From Chamaelirium japonicum (taxonomy: Eukaryota > Streptophyta > Magnoliopsida > Liliales > Melanthiaceae): a DNA stretch of 64,000 nt. Shown here piece by piece: positions 12,385 to 23,204 of the stretch. Location of the stretch: assembly GCA_947650365.1 (NCBI GenBank), contig OX393550.1, positions 103,318,343-103,382,342 of the forward strand, in the 5' to 3' direction. The position numbers and the translations under genes were made by a program. Within the stretch, counting starts at the first letter, position 1; each line of letters starts with the position of its first letter. The notes below the pieces were generated by a model. The model saw nothing but the letters and a program-made list of their open reading frames with translations, was not told where the DNA came from and searched no databases.

Positions 12385-12874
12385 CTTATTACCGACGGAA
12401 ATTAATTATTCCGTCGGTAATAATATTTTTATTTTTTTTAAATTATTAATGATTTGCCGACGGCATATAATATCCGTCGGTAATATATATAGTATTACCG
12501 ACGGTTATATGAATTTGGTCGGTAATATATATATTATTACCGACGGGTAATATATATATGTGTCGGTAATATATATATTATTACCGACAGTATGAAATAT
12601 ACCCGTCGGTAAAATGGTTATATATTACCGACGGATTCTTATATTTCGTCGGCAATACTAAATTATATTAGTTTTAAATTGATTAAATATTACCGACGGC
12701 GTTAATATTACCGTCGGTATTAATTATTATTACCGACGGTAATATTTGGTCCGTCGTATTGTTTTCCCCGACGCCTTCTTTCCCGACAGCAAGCGACGGA
12801 AATATCTTCCGTCGCTATAGAATATTACCGACGAAATTTTAATATTACCGACGGATAGTGTCCGTCGGTAATAA
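12385..12874 (+). repeat. CACTA subterminal repeat zone (ACCGACGG motifs)
   Basis: About a dozen copies of TTACCGACGG or its complement CCGTCGGTAA occur in both orientations, several paired into palindromes (for example around 12390-12420 and 12690-12745). Motif clusters of this kind next to the terminus are the known binding sites of TNPA-like proteins in CACTA elements. The zone ends at the terminal inverted repeat. Confidence 0.9.
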
Positions 12875-12891
12875 CTGTTTTTTTTGTAGTG
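12875..12891 (-). repeat. CACTA terminal inverted repeat, right end
   Basis: Read on the minus strand from 12891 the sequence is CACTACAAAAAAAACAG, the canonical CACTA start. The bases after it (CGA AAG CTC) belong to flanking DNA that matches 41525 onward. The opposite terminus is not in the window, so the target duplication cannot be confirmed. Confidence 0.93.
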
Positions 12892-13306
12892 CGAAAGCTC
12901 AAAAAGGAAGTGAAGGATCAGTTCGGCCATGCAATGTGGCATGGCTCGCTCGTGACTCACATTGAGAAGGGGCACGGTGAGAGAAGAGGACAAAGTCTTC
13001 CATATGAATATTTCAAATCTTCATATGGTTGGGAAAAGTTTATCGAGCTGGAGTAATATGTTCCCTCCTTTGAAATTTTGGTAGTAAGGAAATGAACCAA
13101 CCCGAAAAAATGGGATAGGATAGAAGACTATATGAACTTAAAATAGGTTATAGGCAGTAAAATGTGTAAGACATTTCTTGATATTTACTAGGAAAATATT
13201 TCACATGATGGATAAGGTGATGTCTCCATATTCCATATTAACTCGCAGGTTAATATGGCTGAAATAAATATGAACAGCTTCATTTACTTTAGAGTTATGA
13301 TTCTAG

Positions 13307-13495
13307 ACATCATTGTTAAAAAACTCGAAACTCGGACTTGACTCGAAAGTCAGCTGAGTCAAGTAAACTCGGTCCGAGCCGGTCGAGTTTTATCCAAACT
13401 CGTTCTGACTTGGCCAAATAACTTGACTCGAAATCTGTCTGAGTCGAGTCAACTCGGTCCGACTCGTTCGAGTTTTTCCAAGTTTTAAAACAGTG
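13307..13495. mobile_element. Foldback MITE, about 189 bp, in the ARP7 pseudogene
   Basis: The segment is absent from the matching position near 45005 of the intact gene. It is bounded by CTAG on both sides (13303-13306 and 13496-13499), a possible target duplication. The ends, CATTGTTAAAAAACTCG and the complement of CCAAGTTTTAAAACAGTG, are imperfect inverted repeats, and the interior is rich in ACTCGGTCCGA words. It has no coding capacity. The superfamily is not certain. Confidence 0.7.
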
Positions 13496-13663
13496 CTAGC
13501 CATATTGATAATTCCTCAAAAATATAAAATAGGGCTCTAAGGAAAAGAAACCCATATCAGTCATAGAAGAGGTACCACCACATAACACAATATTTTCAAG
13601 TAGCTGACGATGGTTCTCGGATGAAACATTTGAGATACTACGAACCAACTGGTCAACTATCCC

Positions 13664-15383
13664 AACTTAAGATATTTATTGTCCAATAGTCACTAATCAA
13701 AATAGAGTAGAAAATATAAACTAAGCATTCATCGTGTCATCACAGTCATCGAGAGCATCCAATGCCAAACATCCAATACCACAGTCATCGAGAGCATCCA
13801 ATAACATTCTCCCTTGCTTCATTCTCTTCATCCTCCATGAATTCAATGACATCGGAAGAAAGTTGATTCAATGTCAGTGGACTCATTATCGATACAGTCA
13901 CAAAGTTTGGCAAAAAAACGTGTTTTTTAAAACTTTTTTTTCAATAAAAAGACAAAAAAATATACGATAAATTTGGTAACCTATAAAAATCAGAAAAAAA
14001 AAAAAACGATTACAAATCAGCAGCCTATTAAGTCGCGTTTTAAACGGGTTTTTTTTTTTAAAACACCAAACTTTGTTACTATGGTGAAGGCTGGGATCGG
14101 AGATTTTTTTTGATTCACCGCCTGCATAGGCAGTTAGGGCCCAAGATTGTCTAGGCGACATCTTGACAACAATGCTTAATGTACTAACATTTAGTGCATT
14201 AAATCTGGTCAGTTTTACTACCTTTCCTCCGAGGCAAAAATATTCCATTATTATATTCAGAATATAAAATGCTGTTGAAGGACACTTATTTTCTTACTTG
14301 CATATTGTCTTATGTAAATATTAATTTAGTTATCGACTTTTTGGTATTCTTTCCTTAATCTTAAAATTAATAAAGTGTAATGCCTCATAATCACGAATAT
14401 AAAATTCAACTGGTACAAAAGATTTCAAACCTCCATATGGTTGGGGAAGTTTATCAAGTTGAAGTAACTAAGTTATTTATGCAACTATGCAAATGCAAGT
14501 AAGCAACAAAATAACACAACAAAGTAACATACTAAGTTACGAACATCATGATAAGTTGATAACGGCATCCCAAAAGAAAATATTACAAAACTTAAGATAT
14601 TTATTGGCCAATAGTCACTAATCAAAATAGAGTAGAAAATATAAACTAAGCATTCATCGTGTCATCACTGTCATCGAGAGCATCCAATGCCAAACATGTA
14701 TCATTCTCCTTTGCTTCATTCTCTTCATCCTCCATGAATTCAATGACATCGGAAGAAAGTTGATTCAATGTCAGCGGACTCATTATCGATACAGTCACAA
14801 AGTTCGGCAAAAAAACGTGTTTTTTAAAACTTTTTTTTCAATAAAAAGACAAAAAAATATACGATAAATTTGGTAACCTATAAAAATCAGAAAAAATTTA
14901 AAAAAACGATTACAAATCGGCAGCCTATTAAGTCGCGTTTTAAACGAGTTTTTTTTTTAAAACACCGAACTTTGTTACTATGGTGAAGGCTGGGATCGGA
15001 GATTTTTCTGATTCATCGCCCACATAGGCAGTTAGGGCCCAAGATTGTCTAGGAGACATCTTGACAACACTGCTTAATGTACGAACCTTTAGTGCATTAA
15101 ATCTGGTCAGCTTTACTACCTTTCCTCCGAGGCAAAAATATTTCATTATTATATTCAGAAGTTCTATCGTAAAGAATATAAAATGTTCTTGAAGGACGCT
15201 TATTTTCTTACTTGCATATTGTCTTATGCAAATATTAATTTAGTTATCGACTTTTTGTTATTCTTTCCTTAATCTTAAAATTAATAAAGTGTAATGCCTC
15301 ATAATCACGAATATAAAATTCAACTGTTACAAAAGATTTCAAACCTCCATATGGTTGGGGAAGTTTATCAAGTTGAAGTAAGG
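13664..15383. repeat. Tandem duplication, period 925 bp, carrying hAT-like debris
   Basis: The segment from 13664 repeats from 14589 with high similarity and diverges after about 14470 and 15383. Each copy contains a minus-strand stretch that reads like the acidic C-terminus of an ORF (second copy about 14785-14655, with FMEDEENEA and LDALDDSDDT), an A/T tract, and a GCCT-AGGC-rich segment (14120-14160, 15020-15060) resembling the TAGGCG-type DNA in the hAT-like remnant at 49190-49880. The parent gene of the acidic tail is not recognised. Confidence 0.6.
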
Positions 15384-15969
15384 AAATGGACCAACCCGAA
15401 AAAATGGGATAGGATAGAAGACTATATGAACTTAAAATAGGTTATAGGCAGTAAAATGTGTAAAAATGTGTAAAACATTTCTTGATATTTACCAGGAAAA
15501 TATCACATGATGGATAAGGTGATGTCTCCATATTCCATATTATGTCCTTCCAATGCGACGATTGGGTGATAGCAATAGAAAATCAGATTATAGAGAATAG
15601 GAGATACCTTTACTAAAGACAGACGGATGTACGAAGAGTATAGATTGGCTTCGTTCTGGAAGCGCTCTTCGAAACCTGAATGATGCAGCAACTATATTAG
15701 AATCAACTAGTTCTCCACAGACATGGTGAACTGCATGGTGATACAAAGCGCAATTACTCCCTTGGCAACAGACTAACATAGAAGAGCAGAAGGTCCATCC
15801 CTAAAGAAGGGTTAACAGGATATTTGCATCTCAGGAGCTTAAGCAACTCGGAACCATGCCATTGGCTGCCGTTACTATTGAACTGAAATATAAAGAAAGC
15901 CTTTTTACTTAAGCATGCACTCCACGTGAGTTCATAAGGATCAACATGTGATCTTTTTAACGGTAAAAA

Positions 15970-18900
15970 ATAAGCATGATACAGAAAAAGGACTAAAGAA
16001 AAGATAATATTGGCACATGGTTGAAAAACAATAAATTCTACAGTCATAGAATCAAGAAAGAATTTTTGTCTATGATACAATAAACAAGAAGGATTCTTCA
16101 AAATGGAAAGAAGCCTGAGTTGGTACCAGCGGACCAAGTATCAGTACAACTTGGATTGAACTAGAAACATTTATCAAATTTATCAATCCCTGTTATAGAG
16201 AGTATCAAATGGATAAAAATCCTCTTAAAGGTTTTCGAATTTTGAAGACATGCAGATATTCTCTCTGCTCCCTAAAAGAAGAGTTGTTCATTCGTCCGAG
16301 CCCGAATTGAACCATCGAACCGATTTGGGTTTTGGCCAATAAAAACTGAATTGAACTATCAAACCGATTTGGCTTTTGAAGACAAACGCAAAATACGTCT
16401 TGATTCGGAATTGGTTCGCCGGCTCAGCCTGGGTCGGATTTGGTTTGCATTGTTCGAATCCGATTCGGTCACATCACAGTCAAGCAAAGCTGAATTAGAC
16501 CCGATTAAACTAAATCAAGCTCAAATTGGGCCAAATAAGTCAAATCAATTAAATCAAACCTGAATTGGTTGAATCAAATCCACATTTCATTTTTTTAAAA
16601 AAAATTAACTGAAACAGTTGGGCCCGAACATGAACCACTCAAACCAACTAAACCGTTCAATTTCTTCACACAGTTCAAACCCGAATCTCAAACTCTAATA
16701 AAACCCCCAATACTAAAATTCTATTGGTACAATTCTTAAATCTAATGATTTTATTATGTATTATTCTTACATGAAATGCTAGGTTGAACCTTGTATTCTT
16801 ACTAAATAGTTTGAGCCTTTGACATTGTTCATGAACCTGCCCAACAACTACTCTTTGAGGTTTCATGTGAGCCCTTCTCTTGCCCAAGTTGCCTTGGCAA
16901 GAAAGATTAGAAGGTTGATGTCAAGCTGACAACTGGAGGCAAATTTCTGCTCAACCCTTTCAAAGATACTTCCTGATTAGAGTTGTAATCTGCAGACAAA
17001 TACTTTGAGGGGATAAGGCTTGATTGTGGCTTATGCCTTTTAGATTCCTTGACATAAAAGACCTACTTGTAAAATATGCAAAAACAGGTACACATAAGAG
17101 CATGATTGATTGTACTGCATTAGGAATTAACGCACTAAAACTTGCTAAAGATTAAATTGCTAGTCTTTGGGACCTGATGAAGTAGACCCTCCAACATTTA
17201 ATAATAGCATATATTTATCCACACATTATCATGGATTCATGATTCAGCCATACGTATACTATTCGAATTAAGATCCAACCACCCTCATGAGTGATTATAT
17301 TTCTTCAATTCTCCTTTACCATTGTACATCACAAACCATGAAGCGAATCATATCCAATTATCGACTAAAACTACTGCACCAGAGAAATGCTCAAAATGGC
17401 TCAGTCAGATGATTAATAGCCTGCATTCATCTAAAATGAAATGGAAATGTCTAATATGGGAGTTGATTTGAAATGCAGAGTAGCATAGAAGCACTTCTCA
17501 TGTTGGTGTGGCGTAATGCTAAAAGCCATAGTTCAGTTTTCCTTGTCATGATAAGATCCATGAAAATATGGTAAAAATTTTCCTCTTCAAAACCACAACT
17601 GCATTTTCATTTTAGGGTTTGAATTAAAATAAAAACAATTCCAATAATAAAAAATGAGATATTTGCATTATACAAAGATCCACATAGACCATCATATTCG
17701 GATATACCTCCATAGCTGAAATCTTTAGAGTTATGATTCTAGCCATATTGATAATTCCTCAAAAATATAAAATCGGGCACTAAGGAAAATAAGCATGATA
17801 CAGAAAAATGACAAAAGAAAAGATAATGTGGGCACATGGTCGAAAAACAATAAATTCTACAGTTAGGGTACAAGAAAGAACTTATGAACAAGAAGGTATA
17901 ATACAATAAACAAGAAAGATTCTTCAAAATGGAAAGAAGCCTGAGTTGGTACCAGCGAACCAAGTATCAGTACAACTTGGATTGAACTAGAAACATTTAT
18001 CAAATTTATCAATCCCTGTTTTAGAGAGTATCAAATGGATAAAAATCCTCTTTAAAGGTTTTTGAATTTTGAAGACAAGCAGAAATTCTCTCTGCTCCCT
18101 AAAAGAAGAGTTGTTCTTCGTAGGGTGTAATGAAAACATGGTTGACCATTTGTCCGAGCCCGAATTGAGCCATCGAACCGATTTGGGTTTTGGCCAATAA
18201 AAACTGAGTTGAACCATCAAACCGATTTGGGTTTAGAAGACGAACACAAAATACGTCTCGATTCGAAATTGGTTCACCGGTTCAGCCTGGGTCGGATTTG
18301 GTTTGCATCACAGTCGAGCAAAGCCGAATTAGACCCGATTCAACTAAATCAAGCTCGAATTGGGCCAAATAAGTCGAATCAATTAAATCAAACCTGAATT
18401 GGTTGAATCAAATCCACATTTCATTTTTTTTTAAAAAAATTAACTGAAACAGTTGGGCCCGAACATGAACCACTCAAACCAACTAAACCGTTCAATTTGT
18501 TCACACAGTTCAAACACGAATCTCAAACCCTAATAAAACCCCCAATACTAAAATTCTATGGGTACAATTCTTAAATCTAATGATTTTATTATGTATTCTT
18601 CTTACATGAAATGCTAGGTTGAACCCTGTATTCTTACTAAATAGTTTGAACCTACCCAACAACTACTCTTTGAGGTTTCATGTGAGCCCTTCTCTTGCCC
18701 AAGTTGCCTTGGCAAGAAAGATTTCATGCTGACAACTGGAGGCAAAGTTCTGCTCAACCCTTTCAAAGATACTACCTGATTAGAGTTGTAATCTGCAGCC
18801 AAATACTTTAAGAGGATAAGGCTTGATTGTGGCTAATGCCTTTTAGATTCCTTGACATAAAAGACCTTTGCATGATTGATTGTACTGCATTAGGAATTAA

Positions 18901-19604
18901 CACACTAAAACTTGCTAAAGATTAATTTGCTAGTCTTTGGGACCTGATGAAGTAGACCCTCCTACATTTAATAATTGCATATGTTTATTCACACATTATC
19001 ATGGATTCATGATTCAGCCATATGTATACTATTCGAATTAAGATCCAACCATCCTCATGAGTGATTATATTTCTTCAATTCTCCTTTACCATTGTACTTC
19101 ACAAAATCCTCCTCTACATGAATAAACCATGAAGTGAATCATATCCAATTATCGACTAAAACTACTGCACTAGAGAAATGCTCAAAATGGCTCAGTCAGA
19201 TGGTTAATAGCCTGCATTCATCTAAAATGAAATGGAAATGTCTAGTATGGGAGTTGGTTTGAAATGCAGAGTAGCATAGAAGCACTTCTCATGTTGGTGA
19301 GGCGTAATATTAAAAGCCATAGTTGAGTTTTCCTTATCAAGATAAGATCCATGAAAATATGGTAAAAATTTTCCTCTTCAACACCACAACTGCATTTTTC
19401 TTTTAGTTTTTGTATTAAAATAAAAACAATTCCAAGAATAAGAAATGAGATAATTTGCGTTATCCAAAGATCCACATAGACCATCATATACGGATATACC
19501 TCCATAGCTGAAATAAATATGAACAACTTCATTTGCTTTAGAGTTATGATTTTAGCCATATTGATAATTCCTGAAAAATATAAAATAGGGCACTAAGGAA
19601 AAGA
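15970..19604. repeat. Tandem duplication of ARP7 intron 5 DNA, period about 1.8 kb
   Basis: The segment starting ATAAGCATGATACAGAAAAA at 15970 starts again at 17789 and runs in parallel to about 19600. Both copies match intron 5 of the intact ARP7 gene (about 43110-45060). The first copy ends at 17788, inside what would be the DNA next to exon 5, so the exon itself occurs only after the second copy. Confidence 0.8.
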
Positions 19605-21723
19605 AACCCATACCAGTCATAGAAGAGGTACCACCACACAACACAATATTTTCAAGTAGCTGACGATGGTTCTCAGATGAAACATTTGAGATACTACGAA
19701 CCAGCTGGTCCAGTATCCCATACTCCTCTAAACCCAAGATAGATGGCTGAAAAAGTGCTTCACCAACAATATACCTTTCTCTTTCGATCGTTATCACCTG
19801 AAACATGCCTCAAACTTATTTTAGAGATTCAAAAAAGACACTTGGGTCACATAAAGAAACCTAAACAGCAAAATATCATCCAACCATTTGGATTCACTTT
19901 ATGGATCCTTTTTTTGGTGGTTGTCTGTATTTGTTTGTGATGGAAATAATTAAATATGGAATAAGGCTTGGTTTTTGTTATGTTTGTGGCTTTGTACATG
20001 ACGAGTGGGAACTGGGGATCTAAATTTAAGCAAGGTGTTCAAGAAGAGCTCAAACTGTAGCTCTTTGGAACTCATATGTTCTAGCTAGCAAACCAAGGTA
20101 AAACTTGATTTTAAAGCTAGAGTAGTAAACAAGCCAAGTTAAAACTACAGTGCACAAGCCAAATTCAAGACCTGGCTTAGCTTCTTTAGGTTGATTCTTA
20201 CATCAAAGTTAGTTTTAATTCACAGTCATGCATTGTTATCATTTAGCAAGTGTAATTGCAATTTCAAGGCTAAACAGTTTTTTATCAAGCCGAATTGCAA
20301 GCTTGAGTTTTAAGTCAATATTAGGATATTTCTGGTGTCAAGCTTGAGATCAAGCTTTGTCTTGTTTTCATATGAACATGCTCAAACAAGCTAGGCTCAA
20401 GCAGTTTTAATCGGCTTGGGGTAGAATCAGTTGAACTTACTGGTACAAAAAAAGAGAATGATTGTGCTACCCAAAGGAGATTGAGGAATGGGATCAAAAG
20501 AAGAGATAAATCACTTTCCCAGGCAGCAATTCCAATTATGTTTGTCAAATTGCTCAATCAATGGAGTTAGGACTGGAGCCAATAGAACCGATATATACTA
20601 CTGCACTGGTTATTGTACGATATGAAATTAACTAAACATAGTTACTCAACCCTCAAGACTTTTTTTCAGAATCAACCTACCCTTCTTCATGCTCCGATTA
20701 TGAGTAACCTAAATGACTGATTTGAAGAACAGCTCTAAATTATATGCGGAAAGATTGGGGGAAAATCCTCTTCCTTTACACATTCTGAAACACCCACTTG
20801 CCTATAGGAAGATCAGAGGGTGACGGCAGCTCGGGAGTCAGTGATGAACACATCCCAGGCCAAGCGAATGAAGAAAAATGTGGAACTCAACAATGTAGAG
20901 GTCGATAGGAAAATCCTATCAGTGCCAGTATGAATATAATGGGTAAAAAGCTAAAAATGTGGTTTTCATACAATTAGGATAGAAAAATACCTGCCCATCT
21001 GGGAGGGTGTGTTTCTCTTTTTGGCATGAATTAATATGTTTCTTCAAAGGCATCTTGATCTTCTGCACAGCATGCATAATGCTCTTTCAATATCTCAATC
21101 TCAGAAATGTCGATGTTTACAAGTGGATTGGACTTGTGAAGTTCTTGAGCAAGTAACTTCGTCAAATCAATTCCACCAATCTCAAACCTTTTTGAGGTGA
21201 TGTGATGAACAGCACCTTCACAAACTGGTGTGATATCTGGTAATATTACAAAGATCGTTGATGTAAAACATCAATTCATAGAATAATAAACTGTGTACTA
21301 AAAGAAACACTTAATCCTACAAAATATTCTTAAATAAACTTATAGGTACAATATGATTACACAATAAAACATCATCATCCAAGTCTTATCCAAAAAATAT
21401 AAGGTCATCTATAAGTGCCAATTTTTCTGATCCGCTTAAATTATTGCCAAAAACCTGACCATGACAACTTGGCAAGAGAGAACTCAGAGAAGTATGCCAA
21501 GAAACCTAAAACCCAGTTGGCGCGTAGGGAGACCCCATCCAATGTTTCCCTAGACTAGGAAAGAGAATAGACAAAGAGAGTCGAAGGCGATATGATAAAT
21601 GGAGCTGCCTTCATCTTTGTAGCACAAATAATAAGCCAAAAATCTGAAATGAAACAACATTTCCATGATTAATTAATAAACAGTTAGCCTAAATACCCCA
21701 ACAGTTGTCGAGATAACTGCTCA

Positions 21724-21894
21724 GGCCCTATAATGTTTAGGAGGGGGCGGGTTAGCATTAGGTTAGGGTTAGAGGGGGGGTGGGGGTGGGGTTAGGGTAA
21801 GGTTAGGCGGGGGCGGGTTAGCATTAGGTTAGTGTTAGCGGTGGGTGGGTGGGGTTAGGGTAGGTTCGCGTGGGTTAGGAGGGGGCGGGTTAAC
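21724..21894 (+). repeat. Short degenerate telomere-like repeat (G-rich on plus)
   Basis: The ARP7-derived DNA breaks off at CCCTATAATG and continues as GGTTAG-type repeats with G runs to the inverted repeat at 21895. The pattern matches the longer arrays at 27800 and 38360. Confidence 0.85.
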
Positions 21895-21927
21895 TAAGAA
21901 GCTGTCCAATCTTAGGACAGCTTCTTA
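21895..21927. repeat. 13-bp perfect inverted repeat at a rearrangement junction
   Basis: TAAGAAGCTGTCC (21895-21907) and its complement GGACAGCTTCTTA (21915-21927) flank a 7-base loop. The right arm belongs to the duplicated unit: its other copy reads GGATAGCTTCTTA at 32336-32348. The left arm is absent from that copy. The palindrome sits exactly between the telomere-like DNA and the unit. Confidence 0.85.
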
Positions 21928-22142
21928 CGCCTCGACCCAGGCTATTTCCTCTCCCTTCATCTCCATACATATATCTGCTAAATTAGTTACCAGTGAACTG
22001 TAGTCATTGCTGATTTTCAAAGTTAGCAAACATAACTAATTGCATCTTGTTTTATAGCCCTCTAAATTTGGTATTTGCAAATCATAATAGCCATCTTAAT
22101 CTCTGTTTTAGCAATTTATAACCAATCGCTTTTGATCAGGTG

Positions 22143-22370
22143 ATGGAGTCCACCACCACCCTCTTCAACCAGATGATCAGGGCCACCGACGGCGTCGCCT
22201 CCCTTCTTCTGTACAATCAGATGCGAAGAAGAGGCGGCGTGCCCAGCAGCTTCACCTATTCCTTCCTCCTCAGCGCCTGCACCGAGGGACCACTCCTGAT
22301 GCAAGGTGAGCAGCTGCACGCGAGGATCGTGTCGAGCGGCTTCGGATCCAACGTCTTTGTCCAGACACCA
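22143..22370 (+). pseudogene. PPR protein fragment (unit copy 1)
   Basis: The frame opening at 22143 reads LFNQMI, LLYNQMRRRG, PSSFTYSFLLSAC and GEQLHARIVSSGFGSNVFVQ. This is the beginning of a plant pentatricopeptide-repeat protein, a family of organelle RNA-binding factors. Only about 75 residues are present, then the frame is joined to kinase-derived DNA. The segment is GC-rich, unlike its surroundings. An AG lies directly before GTGATGGAG, so the fragment may begin at an old exon edge. No function is expected. Confidence 0.8.
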
Positions 22371-22374
22371 CATT

Positions 22375-22683
22375 CTAGTGATGTGGACGTGGTCGCTATA
22401 CGAGCGCGGGGAGCTAACCAAGATTGTGGACTCTTCCCTGAGTAGTGACTTCAGCGCGGAGGAGGCCTACAGTTTCTTGACGGTCGGCCTGCTCTTCAAG
22501 CAGGACATCCCGAAGCTCCGGCCGCCCATGTCCGCCGTCGTCAGGATGCTAGCGGGCCAGAGTGATGTGAACCTGGAGATCACGATGCCCGGCCTGATAC
22601 CCAACTTCATGGACCTGAAACGTAGGACCCAGGAGAAGCTTGATGCGTGGAGCTCAGCCCCGCATGTCACTAGATCACTATGA
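22375..22683 (+). pseudogene. C-terminal fragment of a cold-responsive/receptor-like protein kinase (unit copy 1)
   Basis: The frame reads WSLYERGELTKIVDSSL, DIPKLRPPMSAVVRMLAG and PGLIPNFMDLK before TGA at 22681-22683. This is the end of the kinase domain (subdomain XI area with its conserved Arg and the RPPM motif) and tail of plant receptor-like cytoplasmic kinases close to the At1g16670 type. All catalytic subdomains are missing. It follows the PPR fragment in a different frame, so the two are a DNA-level fusion and not a fusion protein. Confidence 0.8.
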
Positions 22684-23204
22684 GCAGCTAATCAAAAGGA
22701 AGGGGTGTGTAGAGAGAAGTTTTTAAGGTTAATTGTTCGTTGTAACATTCACTAATCTTGTTTTGATCAATTGTTTGTGTGTAGCTCATGTAAATATGCT
22801 CATGCATTAGGTGTAATTGTGAAATTTTCAAAATCATATGGAGTTTACTGATCTTTTAAGTGGGTTGCTTTTGCAAAAGAAGTGGTTGGCATTCACGAAG
22901 CTTCGGATCCAACGTCTTCGTCCAGACCACCAGCAGCACCACATTCATCGGTTCGGCTCACGCATAGCATTACACGACGCTGTTGCCTGATCGGCACGCC
23001 ACACGAGACAAACATGGTTATGTAATTTCATCGGAATCCATGGCCCCCTTCATTAGCAAATTCAAATAAAACCCACCTCGAACAATCTCAGCCGTCCGAT
23101 CTCCCATCGCGAACCTCCTCCACCCTCCATTCAAATCCCCTCACTCAAATTTTGACCGTTGTGCTCGCCTCTTTTAAACCCCCCTCCAGTCTCACAGACA
23201 CAAT

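Larger units (their letters stand above)
1..12891 (+). mobile_element. CACTA (En/Spm) DNA transposon, right-hand part
   Basis: The element enters from the left edge and ends at 12891 with the inverted CACTA terminus. It contains a TNP2-like transposase gene, a second gene of the plant Ptta/En/Spm class, two oppositely oriented arrays of a 181-bp repeat and a subterminal zone of short ACCGACGG motifs. Two transcription units plus motif-rich ends are the known layout of autonomous plant CACTA elements. The left terminus and the 3-bp target duplication cannot be seen. The visible part alone is about 12.9 kb, about 7 kb of it satellite array. The TNP2 gene has a premature stop, so the copy is probably not autonomous as it stands. 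Confidence 0.95.
12892..21723 (-). pseudogene. Rearranged partial copy of the ARP7 gene
   Basis: The whole block is homologous to the intact ARP7 locus (about 41520-47285) but scrambled. Recognisable exons on the minus strand are exon 4 (21236-20991), exon 5 (19797-19614), exon 6 (15675-15608) and a second, partial exon 5 (13664-13559). Exons 1-3 and 7 are missing. Exon 4 has one extra base that turns TAT AAT TCA into TAT TAA TTC, a stop. The partial exon 5 has its splice donor changed from GT to AT. Exon 7 was lost in a deletion between CCATAT words (junction near 15535). The copy stops at about 21723, where telomere-like DNA begins. No complete product can be made. Confidence 0.93.

Noticed and set aside
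22116..22421. Minus-strand ORF over the PPR fragment (also 32626-32964)
   Set aside because: Shadow of the GC-rich PPR/kinase sequence, whose plus frame matches known families.
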